A DNA stretch of 64,000 nt, taken from an uncultured bacterium. GTDB lineage: Bacteria; Bacillota; Clostridia; Lachnospirales; Lachnospiraceae. Location: contig CANCXX010000011.1 in NCBI GenBank assembly GCA_947381965.1, positions 1 to 64,000 on the forward strand, given 5' to 3'. A program made the translations under genes and the position numbers. The notes below the pieces were generated by a model. That model did not search any database. It worked only from the letters and a program-made list of their open reading frames with translations, and had not been told where the DNA came from. Shown one piece after another: positions 52,770 through 62,200 of this stretch (positions are counted from its first letter, which is position 1; each line of letters begins with the position of its first letter).

Positions 52770-54477
52770 TTATTCCACCTCCAATCTGCGAATGGTAAAT
52801 TGCCTGATAAGTTTTACAAGTATCCATCAATTCCTGATGCGTCCCATAGCCTTGCACACAGCCATTGTCCATGCAAAGAATATGATCCGCCCCCATTACA
52901 GTAGAAATTCTCTGTCCAATCAAAAGCACGGTAATGTTCCCTGCCCTATTGCGGAGATTCTCAAGAACTGCTGATTCTGTCCGGGCATCCAGCGCACTGG
53001 TGCAATCGTCAAGAATTAATATCCGCGGCTTTCGTACAAGCGCTCGTGCCAGGGATAGCCGTTGCTTTTGTCCGCCGGAAAGGTTCACGCCTCCCTGCCC
53101 AAGCAAAGTCTCATATCCTTGCAGGCTTTGTTCAATAAACGTATGGGCACAGGCGGTCTCTGCTGCCTGGCGCAGTTCGTCCTCACCAGCATCCGGCCGT
53201 CCCCAACGCAGGTTTTCCCTGATGGTTCCCGAAAAAAGCAACGCCTTCTGAGGCGCCACAGCAACAGCGCTCCGAAGTAATTTTGTATCTATCTGTGTCA
53301 CATCGCATCCATCTATCAACACCTTTCCCTGTGTGGCATCATAAAGGCGTGGAATTAAATTTACCAATGTTGTTTTTCCGGCTCCGGTAGATCCAATGAT
53401 TCCAACTGTCTCTCCAGGCTTTATATGTATATCAATATCCCGAAGAGATTCCTTTCCTGCTCCTGCATAGGCAAAAAATACATGTTTAAAACGGATATCG
53501 CCTGTTATTTCAGGAGTCAGCGGTTTCCTTGGAACAGGCTGGACAGGCTTTTCCTCAAGAACTTCTTTTATCCTCCCGGAAGATGCAAAAGCACGGACCG
53601 CTGTATTTAATGAATTTGAAATCATCATAACGGAAAACAAAACCTGTGTCATATAATTAACTGATGCCATCAGCCTTCCTATCTCAGAGCTTTTCTGACT
53701 TTTTGAAATCCACAGTAAAAGCACAATCCCCAAATTAATGGTCAGATTGATAAAGGGAGAAAACACCGCCATTGTCCGTAAAGCCGCTGTATTGGCCGCC
53801 CCAAGATCATGGGACGCTTCTTCAAATTTTGCAGTTTCCTCTTTCTCCCCATGAAACGCCTTCACAACACGGATCGCAGAGAGAAATTCCCTTGTGACGC
53901 CATTTAACCGATCCAGTCTATTTTGCACCATACCAAACCTGGGATAACCAATCTTCATATTTCCCATAATCAGCAGAAAAACAACAAAAACAATAGCCGC
54001 CATAACAGGCGCCTGAGCCGGTGTCTGAAACATTATAAGCGCAGTAGCGCCAATACAGGTAATTGGAGCTTTTACCATCATACGCATAATGCTGTTAATA
54101 AAATCCTGTATCTGTGTTACATCATTTGTCATGCGGGTAATAATGGACGCAGGCTGCAGGCGGTCTATGTTTTCCATAGATAGCTGCTGTACATTGTGGT
54201 AGATATCGCGGCGCAGCTCACGGCCAATCGTCTGGGAAGTACGGCTGGCAAACCGGTTACGCATAACGGCGCCCACAGCGCCAGCAAAAGCAATTCCAAT
54301 CATAATAATTCCATAAAACAAAATCCTTCCAATATCCCCATTTCTTACTCCTTCATCCACAATGTAAGACATAAAGGCAGGCTGCAGAAGATCCGCCATA
54401 GCTTCCACTGTCAGGAAAAAGGTAGACAACAGGAAAATTCCCAGATGTCTTTTTATGTATTTTGCAATCAGCTTCAT
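52762..54477 (-). CDS. ABC exporter, degenerate-site half
   Basis: The 571-residue partner has six membrane helices (about 15-310), Walker A GSTGAGKTTLVNLI and signature LSGGQKQRLSLARAL. Walker B is ILILDDCTSALD, with Asp in place of the catalytic Glu, and the switch position is Gln (LLIGQRIST) instead of His. These two changes mark the non-catalytic nucleotide site seen in asymmetric exporters such as TM287/288 or BmrCD. It is first in the pair; GGAAAGGA precedes the start. Confidence 0.92.
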   Translation of the reverse strand: MKLIAKYIKRHLGIFLLSTFFLTVEAMADLLQPAFMSYIVDEGVRNGDIGRILFYGIIMIGIAFAGAVGAVMRNRFASRTSQTIGRELRRDIYHNVQQLSMENIDRLQPASIITRMTNDVTQIQDFINSIMRMMVKAPITCIGATALIMFQTPAQAPVMAAIVFVVFLLIMGNMKIGYPRFGMVQNRLDRLNGVTREFLSAIRVVKAFHGEKEETAKFEEASHDLGAANTAALRTMAVFSPFINLTINLGIVLLLWISKSQKSSEIGRLMASVNYMTQVLFSVMMISNSLNTAVRAFASSGRIKEVLEEKPVQPVPRKPLTPEITGDIRFKHVFFAYAGAGKESLRDIDIHIKPGETVGIIGSTGAGKTTLVNLIPRLYDATQGKVLIDGCDVTQIDTKLLRSAVAVAPQKALLFSGTIRENLRWGRPDAGEDELRQAAETACAHTFIEQSLQGYETLLGQGGVNLSGGQKQRLSLARALVRKPRILILDDCTSALDARTESAVLENLRNRAGNITVLLIGQRISTVMGADHILCMDNGCVQGYGTHQELMDTCKTYQAIYHSQIGGGING

Positions 54478-54826
54478 TCCTTTCCAGACTTCCTTTCTGT
54501 GTTATTATCTTCTTTTATTAATGACTGCTGGCTATGGATTTGGGGGAAGGGTACCAGGGAAGAGACGACGAATGAAGGCGACAAAATCCGGAAAGATATT
54601 GGAAAAGCACAATCTGAAAGTGACTATTTGCATCAAAGGCAGGATGACTGCTTTTACGGTTTCCCGGACCTCCATGGACGCGCAGTTACAGAACACGCCT
54701 TCTTTCTTTGAGGATTCCCCGACAATAAAATGGAAAATATACCATGGACCTTGCTCAAATAACTGATTTATTGAATCATGCCCTGTTTACCCACCATTAG
54801 AAGTGACAGGCAAACAGGGCACATCT
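54478..54826. other. 349-bp gap between the sulfur-redox gene and the ABC pair
   Basis: It contains an inverted repeat (TGCCCTGTTTACC near 54779 and GGCAAACAGGGCA near 54823) that probably ends the 860-residue reductase transcript, and a plus-strand frame at 54521-54769 (82 codons, no ribosome site, unrecognised, Lys/Arg-rich). The opposite strand is also open over much of it, so a decayed gene is possible on either strand. I cannot name it. Confidence 0.4.
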
Positions 54827-57409
54827 TTAACAGGTAGCGCCGCCTTTCATATGTTTCTGTGCAGATATGTTTTCCTGCTTTCTTGCCAGCAGATCATCTG
54901 CAAGAAGCTGCTCCTGTACTTTTTCAAATCCAATTCTTGCCACTGTGTCTGCAAAGCGTTCCCCTGTAATCCCCTGTTCGCGGAACAGCAATATCGCTTT
55001 TTCCACAATGGAAAGCACTTCTTCTTTATCTGTAAATACCTTATCCAGATAACGGCCCTGTGCTACCTTCTTGCCCCAGCGTCCGCCTATGTAAACACGA
55101 TAGCCATTGACATAATCTTCCAGCACGCCAAAAGGACATTTACCCATACAGCGTCCGCAGTGATTGCATTCCTCCTGATTAATCACCAGCTTGCCATCCC
55201 TTACCCCGGCGACCTTAATCGGACAGTTTGCTTCTACCTGGCAAACCTTACATCCCTTACATTTCTCCGGATCAATCTGGGGTACCCGCTGTCCAATGAT
55301 ACCCAAATCGTTCAGATCCGGTTTTACGCAGTTATTGGGACATCCGCCCACTGCGATTTTAAACTTATGAGGCAGTTTGACATTCGCGTACCCATGAAAG
55401 AATCTTTCATGAATTTCCTCTGATAATCCAAAGGTATCTATCAGGCCATACTGACATGTGGTTCCCTTACAGGATACTACAGGACGTACTTTGGAGCCTG
55501 TGCCTCCCATTTCCAGACCTGCTTCAAGCAGATATTCCCTGAGAGGTTCAATATTCTCAAAAGGAACTCCCTGTATTTCCATCGTAAGACGGGAGGTCAT
55601 GGTAACTTCACCGCTTCCAAATTTCTCTGCCGCTTCCGCGATTGCCTTTGCTTCTTCTGCTGTAATCTTTCCATTTCTGGTTATCACACGGCCATTAAAC
55701 TTGTCAGGGGTTCTTTTATCCTTCAGGAATCCAAGCGCTTTGACTTTTGTTTCTTCTTCCTTGGAAACCTGGTTTTCCGCGCTTTTCACTTTTACATCAT
55801 TAAAGAATGTTGCACCTTCCAGCACAACAGTGTTGGTATATCCAAAATGGCGCAGACGGTTCTGAAGGAAGTAGCCTCTCTTTCCTTTCGCACAGACAAG
55901 CAGTAATTTCTCATCCTTTCCAATGCCTGGAAGCTCACCGTTTACTTTTGCAAGCTCAATATACTCTGCACCCCGGATAGACGGCATGGGAGCCACATCA
56001 AGTACCCTGTATCCTTCCGCCGCACCTGCTGCATACTCTGCAGGCGTCATGCTGACCATATCTCCATTCAGTTTATTGAGCAGCACATATACTGCCTGCA
56101 CCAGAGGATGGATTGCTGTGGAAAAAGGCGGTGCATATGCAAAGTCCGCATTTTCAAAGTCCTCCAGCTTTGCCCCCATGTTAATTCCCATAACAGCAAT
56201 GTCCACCATCTTATCCACTGCGCCTGGTCCAAACACCTGTATGCCGAGAAGTTTATGGCTCTCTTTATCCGCAATAAGCTTTGTGGCAAAAAATGCCGCA
56301 TCAGGATAATAATGCGCCTTATCGTCTGTAACTGCAAGAACTGTTTCCACCTGATATCCGGCTGCTATGGCCTGTTCTTCCGTAAGTCCTGTACGTCCAC
56401 AGTTAAGATCTGGCAGTTTTACTACACCGGTTCCCAACACCCCCGGATATTCCGTTTCTCCGCCTGCAAGGACCTTCCCTAATGTGCGTCCTTCCATATT
56501 AGCGGAAGACCCCATAGGCGACCACTGGGGGGCTCCTGTTATACGGTTGGTAACTTGTACACAATCCCCTGCCGCATAAATATCCGGAAGATTTGTTTTC
56601 ATTTCCCTGTCTACCAGAATCGTCCCCCGGTTCATCTCAATGCCGCTGCCTTCCAGGAATGCAGTGTTGGGACGAATGCCTGCTGCCATAATTACCAGAT
56701 TACAGCTTAGCATTCCGGCAGAGGTCTTAATGGCATTTACACTGCCATCACCCAAAATTTCTTCTGCTTTAGTGCCTGTAATTACCCGGATGCCTTTCTT
56801 TAACAAATGCTTTTTACCAAAGGCTGCCATTTCCGGATCTAAAATATTGGGCATAATCTGGGGCGCAAAGTCAATAACCGTAACAGAAACGCCTTTTTGC
56901 TGGAGATTTTCTGCCATCTCCAATCCAATAAAACCAGCTCCTACCACTACCGCCTTTTTGACACTGTTTTCTTCCACAAATGCCCGTACTCCAATGGCGT
57001 CCTGCGGCGTTCTTATGGTAAATACACCTTCCAGCTCCATCCCTTTTACAGGCGGAACGGCCGGAGACGCACCTGTGGCAATTACCAGCTTGTCATAATG
57101 TAATACTTCCTCTTCTCCGGTCCTGGCGTCTCTCACCTTCACTGACTTTGTCTGAACATCAATGCCAGTAGCTTCCTTTTCTGTAAGCACCTCCACTCCT
57201 GTAAGCGCAGCATACTTTTCAGGCGTATTAACGATCAGCTCTTCTCTCTCCTGAATCAGGCCGCCTACATAATAGGGAAGTCCGCACCCTGCATAGGAAA
57301 TATCTCTGCTCTTGGAAAGCAAAGTCACCTGTGCACTCCTGTCTTCCCTTTTTAATTTTGCCGCCGTCTTTGTTCCGGCAGCAACACCTCCAATTACAAG
57401 TACCTTCAT
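54827..57409 (-). CDS. CoA-disulfide reductase / rhodanese / siroheme reductase / ferredoxin fusion
   Basis: This 860-residue protein has four parts. Residues 1-450 form an FAD/NADH pyridine-nucleotide disulfide reductase of the CoA-disulfide reductase type, with redox Cys42 (ISYAGCGLPYYVGG). Residues 455-545 are a rhodanese domain with Cys506 (LLLVCAKGKRGYF). Residues 570-710 form a nitrite/sulfite reductase siroheme domain with Cys647, Cys652, Cys690 and Cys694 (VGGCPNNCVKPDLND). Residues 712-765 carry two [4Fe-4S] ferredoxin motifs (CKGCKVCQVEANCP, CNHCGRCMGKCPFG). It should pass electrons from NADH to sulfite, polysulfide or persulfide in the cytosol. RBS AAGGAGG precedes the start. Confidence 0.9.
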   Translation of the reverse strand: MKVLVIGGVAAGTKTAAKLKREDRSAQVTLLSKSRDISYAGCGLPYYVGGLIQEREELIVNTPEKYAALTGVEVLTEKEATGIDVQTKSVKVRDARTGEEEVLHYDKLVIATGASPAVPPVKGMELEGVFTIRTPQDAIGVRAFVEENSVKKAVVVGAGFIGLEMAENLQQKGVSVTVIDFAPQIMPNILDPEMAAFGKKHLLKKGIRVITGTKAEEILGDGSVNAIKTSAGMLSCNLVIMAAGIRPNTAFLEGSGIEMNRGTILVDREMKTNLPDIYAAGDCVQVTNRITGAPQWSPMGSSANMEGRTLGKVLAGGETEYPGVLGTGVVKLPDLNCGRTGLTEEQAIAAGYQVETVLAVTDDKAHYYPDAAFFATKLIADKESHKLLGIQVFGPGAVDKMVDIAVMGINMGAKLEDFENADFAYAPPFSTAIHPLVQAVYVLLNKLNGDMVSMTPAEYAAGAAEGYRVLDVAPMPSIRGAEYIELAKVNGELPGIGKDEKLLLVCAKGKRGYFLQNRLRHFGYTNTVVLEGATFFNDVKVKSAENQVSKEEETKVKALGFLKDKRTPDKFNGRVITRNGKITAEEAKAIAEAAEKFGSGEVTMTSRLTMEIQGVPFENIEPLREYLLEAGLEMGGTGSKVRPVVSCKGTTCQYGLIDTFGLSEEIHERFFHGYANVKLPHKFKIAVGGCPNNCVKPDLNDLGIIGQRVPQIDPEKCKGCKVCQVEANCPIKVAGVRDGKLVINQEECNHCGRCMGKCPFGVLEDYVNGYRVYIGGRWGKKVAQGRYLDKVFTDKEEVLSIVEKAILLFREQGITGERFADTVARIGFEKVQEQLLADDLLARKQENISAQKHMKGGATC

Positions 57410-57420
57410 GTAAACCCTCC

Positions 57421-57840
57421 TTAAATATGATATATTGACAATATAATAACTCCATCCCCGGAGTCTATTACCGCAATCAAAACACCCCTGCCTGTCAAAT
57501 ACGGGCTCCGTGCCGTAACCGGAAACACACAGGAAGCCTGCTTCCCTGAAAGGGTTGCAAAATAAAGCCTTTTGGGTTTTTCCACATATTCAATTTCATC
57601 TAATTGCGTAAATGTATCAATAAGGTTCTCCGGAATCGTTACGATTGCATATCCGGCTATCAACTCTTCCACACGGACAACCCCCTGCAGCCTTCCAATA
57701 TCGCCGTTGTATTTTACTATTAATTCCCATGTACTGTCTTTTTCTGAATATCCAACCTCTAACTGACCGGATTTTTGCCTGTCTGCCTCTGTTGTTTCCA
57801 ACGCAAGATTCAATAGCGTTTCCAATTTTTGATTTGCCAT
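57421..57840 (-). pseudogene. S8 (Csp-like) protease, N-terminal fragment
   Basis: The start is the ATG at 57840 (MANQKLETLLNLAL), with GGAAG upstream; an in-frame GTG is at 57852. The fragment holds the inhibitory N-terminal domain (GYAIVTIPENLIDTFTQLD, YVEKPKRLYFATLSGKQASC) and the catalytic Asp strand YLTGRGVLIAVIDSG. It then diverges into 11 unrelated residues (DGVIILSIYHI) and a stop at the reductase gene's 5' leader. The missing continuation, GIDFESPEF onward, is at 36876-38243 on the same strand. The breakpoint is near 57457. Confidence 0.85.
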
Positions 57841-58082
57841 AAAAACTTCCACAGCTTTCCTGTGTTCTGTTAACCTTAAGCTATGCGGCCTAATCCCGCC
57901 CTGTGTCAGTCAGTCATAAAAGCTTTGGACATACTATGCGCCATCTGGTTTTTATTATATCAACATAATCTCTAAAAATCTATCCTGTTTCCCTATTTTA
58001 AAATTGAATCTTTTCCGATAATATTATAAAATGAAGATATAGCAACCATTTGAACATTCCTGCCAAAGATAAGGAGGTGCCT

Positions 58083-59054
58083 ATGCAAGTACCTGAAAAT
58101 TCTGACAGAAATCTTTCCAGTGGCAAATCGCTTACAGATGGCGAGCTTGGCTATCCAGTTCATGTTTCTTTTATTGAACTGTCCAAAATGTATCTGCATA
58201 AAATCCTTTGGAACTGGCACCCGGAAATTGAAATCATATATGTCCATCAGGGGGAAGCCAGTCTTATTACAGATGATAAAAAAATCCGGATACAATCGGG
58301 ACAGGGGGTTTTTATTGGCCAGAATGTGATACATTCCGTACTTTCTCCGGACTCTTCCGAAGAATGCTGTCTATATTCCATCACCTTCCATCCTTCTTTT
58401 CTCTTCGGATATGGAAATACTCTGATGAATGATAAATTTCTGTCCCCATTGCTTAGTTCTCCCGCATATCGGGTAATACCACTAAATGAACAAACACCTG
58501 CTTTTAAAGAATTAATATCGGTTGTCCATTCCGTAATCCGGGCCAGCCTGGAGAAAAAATATGGGTATGAATTAATCACCAAATCCTGCCTCTGCCAGTT
58601 TTGGGTTGCTCTGCTTGAAAACTTTATTCCGCCAAATATCAGAAGCAGCCGGCAAGGCAGCCTCCCTCTTGATGAAGTCAGGGTAAAAGAAGCAATTATG
58701 TATATGGAAGAGCATTACTCTGAACATATTTCCCTGGAGCAGATAGCTGATTTTGTCCATATCAGCAAAAGCGAATGCTGCCGTTGTTTCAAAAGAACTT
58801 TGCAGCTTTCCCCCATTGAATACTTAATGAGATACCGTATTTTTAAAGCGGTCAGTCTGATACAAAGCGGCGCCCCGGCTGCACGTTCCATATCAGAACT
58901 TGCCTTTAGCGTAGGATTTAATAATGTCAGTTATTTCAACAAAGTCTTCAGACAGTATATAAACTGCACTCCGGGCGAATATCGGAAAGGACTGAAAGAA
59001 ACGTCCAAAAACCCACTCACCCTTCCTGAATTACCGATGACTCCAAATGGTTAA
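58083..59054 (+). CDS. AraC-family transcriptional regulator
   Basis: The start is the ATG at 58083, seven bases after AAGGAGG; the earlier in-frame ATG at 58050 has no such site. The 323-residue protein has an N-terminal cupin sensor domain (HKILWNWHPEIEIIYVHQGE, GVFIGQNVIHSVL) and a C-terminal double helix-turn-helix (HISLEQIADFVHISKSECCR; SISELAFSVGFNNVSYFNKVF RQ, CTPGEYRK). The last 38 bp overlap the 3' end of the convergent FMN-enzyme gene. A role in regulating that neighbour is possible but not shown. Confidence 0.9.
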   Translation: MQVPENSDRNLSSGKSLTDGELGYPVHVSFIELSKMYLHKILWNWHPEIEIIYVHQGEASLITDDKKIRIQSGQGVFIGQNVIHSVLSPDSSEECCLYSITFHPSFLFGYGNTLMNDKFLSPLLSSPAYRVIPLNEQTPAFKELISVVHSVIRASLEKKYGYELITKSCLCQFWVALLENFIPPNIRSSRQGSLPLDEVRVKEAIMYMEEHYSEHISLEQIADFVHISKSECCRCFKRTLQLSPIEYLMRYRIFKAVSLIQSGAPAARSISELAFSVGFNNVSYFNKVFRQYINCTPGEYRKGLKETSKNPLTLPELPMTPNG

Positions 59055-59865
59055 GGTCATAACAGCCTGTTTGTGCCATTAAACCTTTTAACGCATCATT
59101 TACCTGTCTGATAGCGTCAAGCATAGTATCCTTCTTTCCCATTGGCCCTATTAACCGGCGGATACAGACCCCGTCTGCCCCCAGTGCAAGCGCTTTAAAG
59201 ACATTCTCACCACTATAAATTCCCCAGTCCAAAAGTACTGGCACCTGTCCCCCTGCCACCTTTTTAATATTTCGCAAAACCCTTGACAGTGGCGGGGCGG
59301 ACAGGAACGGGTATGGGCGGGAAATGAGAATCCCCTCTGCACCTGCCTCCAGGCATTTATAGGCGTCCTGCATACTCAATATTCCTTTTATAACAAAAGG
59401 ACGGGAAGCATTTTTGACAATCATACCGATTTCTTCCATACTTTTAGGAGCCATATGCTGTCCTGAAATAATTGCATATTCTCCATTGTGATCAAATGCG
59501 CCTGCAATATCTATTCCAACCGCAAACGCCCCTTGTTCCTCTGCTTTCTTTATCTTTTCAATAATTATCCGGTTATCTGCATATGGCTTTATTATACTGA
59601 TTATTTTAGCGCCTGTAGCCGCCATTTGAATAAACGCTTTTTCCTCCTCCACATCTGTAAAGCATGCAATTCCCGCCCTGTACACGTCTTTTGCCGCTTC
59701 CTCTCCTTCATTTTCCGCTATCTTCTTTTCTCCCAAGGATGTGAATGCCGCCATAACCGGCGTTGAAAACTTCTCCCCAAATAAGGTAAAGGATGTATCT
59801 GGTTTTCTTCCGTCAATATACCGCCTCTCAATCCATAGAGAAGCAAGATCGTTTTTTTCTTCCAT
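59017..59865 (-). CDS. alpha-hydroxy-acid oxidase homologue with altered active site
   Basis: The 282-residue TIM-barrel protein matches the FMN-dependent alpha-hydroxy-acid oxidising family (KPDTSFTLFGEKFSTPVMAA, PFVIKGILSMQDAYKCLEAGAEGI, NVFKALALGADGV). The N-terminus is shorter than usual. The catalytic SNHGGR segment is replaced by ISRPYPF (181-187) and VDGGIRSG by LDWGIYSG (212-219). The catalytic His and substrate-binding Arg are thus gone, so a different reaction or a non-enzymatic role is likely. Its 3' end overlaps the AraC gene by 38 bp, tail to tail. Confidence 0.8.
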   Translation of the reverse strand: MEEKNDLASLWIERRYIDGRKPDTSFTLFGEKFSTPVMAAFTSLGEKKIAENEGEEAAKDVYRAGIACFTDVEEEKAFIQMAATGAKIISIIKPYADNRIIIEKIKKAEEQGAFAVGIDIAGAFDHNGEYAIISGQHMAPKSMEEIGMIVKNASRPFVIKGILSMQDAYKCLEAGAEGILISRPYPFLSAPPLSRVLRNIKKVAGGQVPVLLDWGIYSGENVFKALALGADGVCIRRLIGPMGKKDTMLDAIRQVNDALKGLMAQTGCYDLNHLESSVIQEG

Positions 59866-59954
59866 GCCTGCTCCTTTTCGCCAGAATCATCAATATCTGT
59901 TTCCTTTTTATCTTAATGAATTAAAAATTAAAAGTCAATCTTGTCTCTTTGATT

Positions 59955-61388
59955 TTACTCATAACAATCATTTTTTAATTCACTACTGTCCCATATTTTA
60001 TAACTTCTCACCGCTTCTTCCTGAAACTGTGCTATTTTCAACATATTTTGGGCCAACTCTTTTCCTCTCCCGGCTGAAAGCTTTATTCTGTGATAATAAG
60101 ACGGCGCCCCTTTCATATAAAGGGGAACAGACTCAGCAATTTTTCCTGCTTCTGCCATCATTTTTTCTATTTGATCTGCCGTTTCCTTCCACTTATATGC
60201 CCCTTCCAGAAGTTTTGGAATCTTTACCTGCAGAACCATCCTTCCCAGATGCTGACCTGAAAGCATCTCTTTTCTTCCAAACCACTCTAAAAGTCCTCTC
60301 CCCCCGTCTTCCTTTAAAAGGCTGTCTGAAATCAGGGGAATTCCCTGAAACGCAAAATCCTTTATGTCCATCATGGTAAGCTTCTCTCCGTTCATTCCCT
60401 TTTTACTGCCTGAGGAGGCTTCCATAAGCTGCATAATAACCGCCGCACATCCATCTCTCTTATCAGCAGGAAGCTTCATCATTCCCGCAGATAATGCCGC
60501 CGCATATTCCCCCAGTGCTCCCCGTCCTCCTACATCTTTATTTTTTCTTCCTCCAAAAGTGGTCACATAGCCGCCTCTGCTTCCATCGAAGCTTAATGCC
60601 GCAAACATGTATTTAATATCATGATATCCCGCAAAATTACTTTTCTCTACAGGCGTCTCTATATATCTGATATGCTCCTGGGGTATAATAGAAATTCCGA
60701 GAACGCTGACATAATCGTTTTCCCCACAGATTCCCTGCAGCTTCTCCCTTCTCTCCCTGTACGCTTCCTTATCGTATTTTTTCTTCCATTCTGTAACCGC
60801 CTCCTCTGAAAAGCCCTGTCCGTCTACCGAATAACATATATCCACAAGATCGCTATATTTAGTTTCCATAGTCACATACTGCGCTTTGTTGCCCCCCTTA
60901 GAATGACCTGTCACAATGAGCCTTTGGTTTTTGTCAATGTTTATGGTTTCAACCACTTCTTCAAAATAGGCAAGCGCATGGCTTTGCTGGATAGTGACCG
61001 CTCTGGTCATTCCAATTCCATTATCCGGCCATTCCCCATCGCCCGTTCCACGGTAAACCACATAAACGCTGCTTTCATCCTGACTTTTAAAAGTACATGC
61101 AGCCGTACCTTTATCATATCCCATGTTGGCGCTTTGACAACAAACAGACAGATTTCCTACTTCCTCATTTTTGACAGCCTCCTTTAGCACAGTGTATTCT
61201 CCCGCATGAATACCGCCTCCTCCATAATCCGGATGACCTTCAAGGCTCTCTATAATCTCTTTTAAGGATGCGCCCTCTTCCGCCTCTTTATAGTCCAGAT
61301 ACATATAAGTATCCAATATCATGCTGATTTCCGCCTCTGAAACCTTTTCGTTTATGTGACCACCATCCTTCTTTTTCGAAACCTCCAC
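59955..61388 (-). CDS. DUF2974 lipase-like protein, candidate type VII effector
   Basis: The 477-residue protein has an alpha/beta hydrolase domain of the DUF2974/Mbeg1-like kind: VYVVYRGTGDGEWPDN at about 109-124, nucleophile Ser163 in IVTGHSKGGNKAQYV, and a later GYHDIKYMF His candidate. The last 100 residues are helical (KWKETADQIEKMMAEAGKIAE). The start is uncertain: the GTG at 61388 has no good ribosome site, and ATG 61322 follows GAGGCGGAA. It lies directly after five WXG100-type genes on the same strand, so secretion by that system is plausible. Confidence 0.75.
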   Translation of the reverse strand: MEVSKKKDGGHINEKVSEAEISMILDTYMYLDYKEAEEGASLKEIIESLEGHPDYGGGGIHAGEYTVLKEAVKNEEVGNLSVCCQSANMGYDKGTAACTFKSQDESSVYVVYRGTGDGEWPDNGIGMTRAVTIQQSHALAYFEEVVETINIDKNQRLIVTGHSKGGNKAQYVTMETKYSDLVDICYSVDGQGFSEEAVTEWKKKYDKEAYRERREKLQGICGENDYVSVLGISIIPQEHIRYIETPVEKSNFAGYHDIKYMFAALSFDGSRGGYVTTFGGRKNKDVGGRGALGEYAAALSAGMMKLPADKRDGCAAVIMQLMEASSGSKKGMNGEKLTMMDIKDFAFQGIPLISDSLLKEDGGRGLLEWFGRKEMLSGQHLGRMVLQVKIPKLLEGAYKWKETADQIEKMMAEAGKIAESVPLYMKGAPSYYHRIKLSAGRGKELAQNMLKIAQFQEEAVRSYKIWDSSELKNDCYE

Positions 61389-61532
61389 GCCAAAACACTT
61401 TCAGTTGCTGCAGACAAATGTAAAACTTCCAAAATTATAATAAGCGCCAAACTAATTTGCCCTACACTATATGTAGTCTGCATAATTTGTCTGTTTCACA
61501 ATTGCCTGCAACTTTGCTGCTCAAAATATTTT

Positions 61533-61847
61533 TTACATCACTACACTGGCATTCAGGCTGCCCCCCTGCTGGCTATTTCCCGCCTCTGCTCTTTGATACT
61601 GGCCCGCCATTTCCTGTAAATCCTTTACATGCTCCTGGACCATGCGGTAAAGCCTGTCCATATCTGCCTGCAAAGAATAAAACCTGTTTCCATAAGCCTG
61701 GGCTGCTTCCCCCTGCCAGATCCCTTTCATTCCCTGCACCTGTGACATCATTTCACTGGTCAGATTTTTGATCTGACTGCCAGTAACAGCAAATTCTCCT
61801 GAAGTCTGCAATAGCTTTTCCGGTGTAACTTTTAAAATTCCTTCCAT
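61533..61847 (-). CDS. WXG100-type protein 5 (canonical)
   Basis: The start is ATG 61847 after AAGGAGGATCATTT. The 104-residue helical-hairpin protein has WxG at 44-46 (MKGIWQGEAAQAY) and the C-terminal secretion signal YxxxE (GQYQRAEAG). These two features define T7SS substrates. It is closest to the DUF2974 gene and so may be its secretion partner. A Ser/Gly-rich tail follows. Confidence 0.88.
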   Translation of the reverse strand: MEGILKVTPEKLLQTSGEFAVTGSQIKNLTSEMMSQVQGMKGIWQGEAAQAYGNRFYSLQADMDRLYRMVQEHVKDLQEMAGQYQRAEAGNSQQGGSLNASVVM

Positions 61848-61872
61848 AAATGATCCTCCTTTTCTTAAACCA

Positions 61873-62172
61873 TTAATAACTCCTTGCTGCTGCAATTTCC
61901 CTGTTTCTTGCCTCTGCCTGTTCATATCTTGCTGCAATTTCCAAAAGTGCCTGCACATACTGGGCAATCAGCTGATAAAAGGCATCCATTTGCTGCCGGT
62001 CACGGATAAATGCCTGATGAAAGGTATTCTTTGCCTGTCCTTCCCACATGGCGCAAAGCGCTCCTTCCTGTTCTCCCAATTCCGCCGCTTTCGCCCTAAA
62101 CTGACTGTTAAGTTCGGAAATTCTTCCTGCTCTGCCGCGAAGCTCTGACGATGTTACCTGAAAAAATGACAT
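61873..62172 (-). CDS. WXG100-type protein 4 (canonical)
   Basis: The 99-residue protein has two predicted helices around WxG at 43-45 (LCAMWEGQAKNTFHQ) and YxxxE near the end (ARYEQAEAR). It is 25 bp upstream of the next WXG100 gene; pairs of this kind often form secreted heterodimers. Confidence 0.88.
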   Translation of the reverse strand: MSFFQVTSSELRGRAGRISELNSQFRAKAAELGEQEGALCAMWEGQAKNTFHQAFIRDRQQMDAFYQLIAQYVQALLEIAARYEQAEARNREIAAARSY

Positions 62173-62200
62173 AGTAATCCTCCCTTTTCTGTTTTATTTA

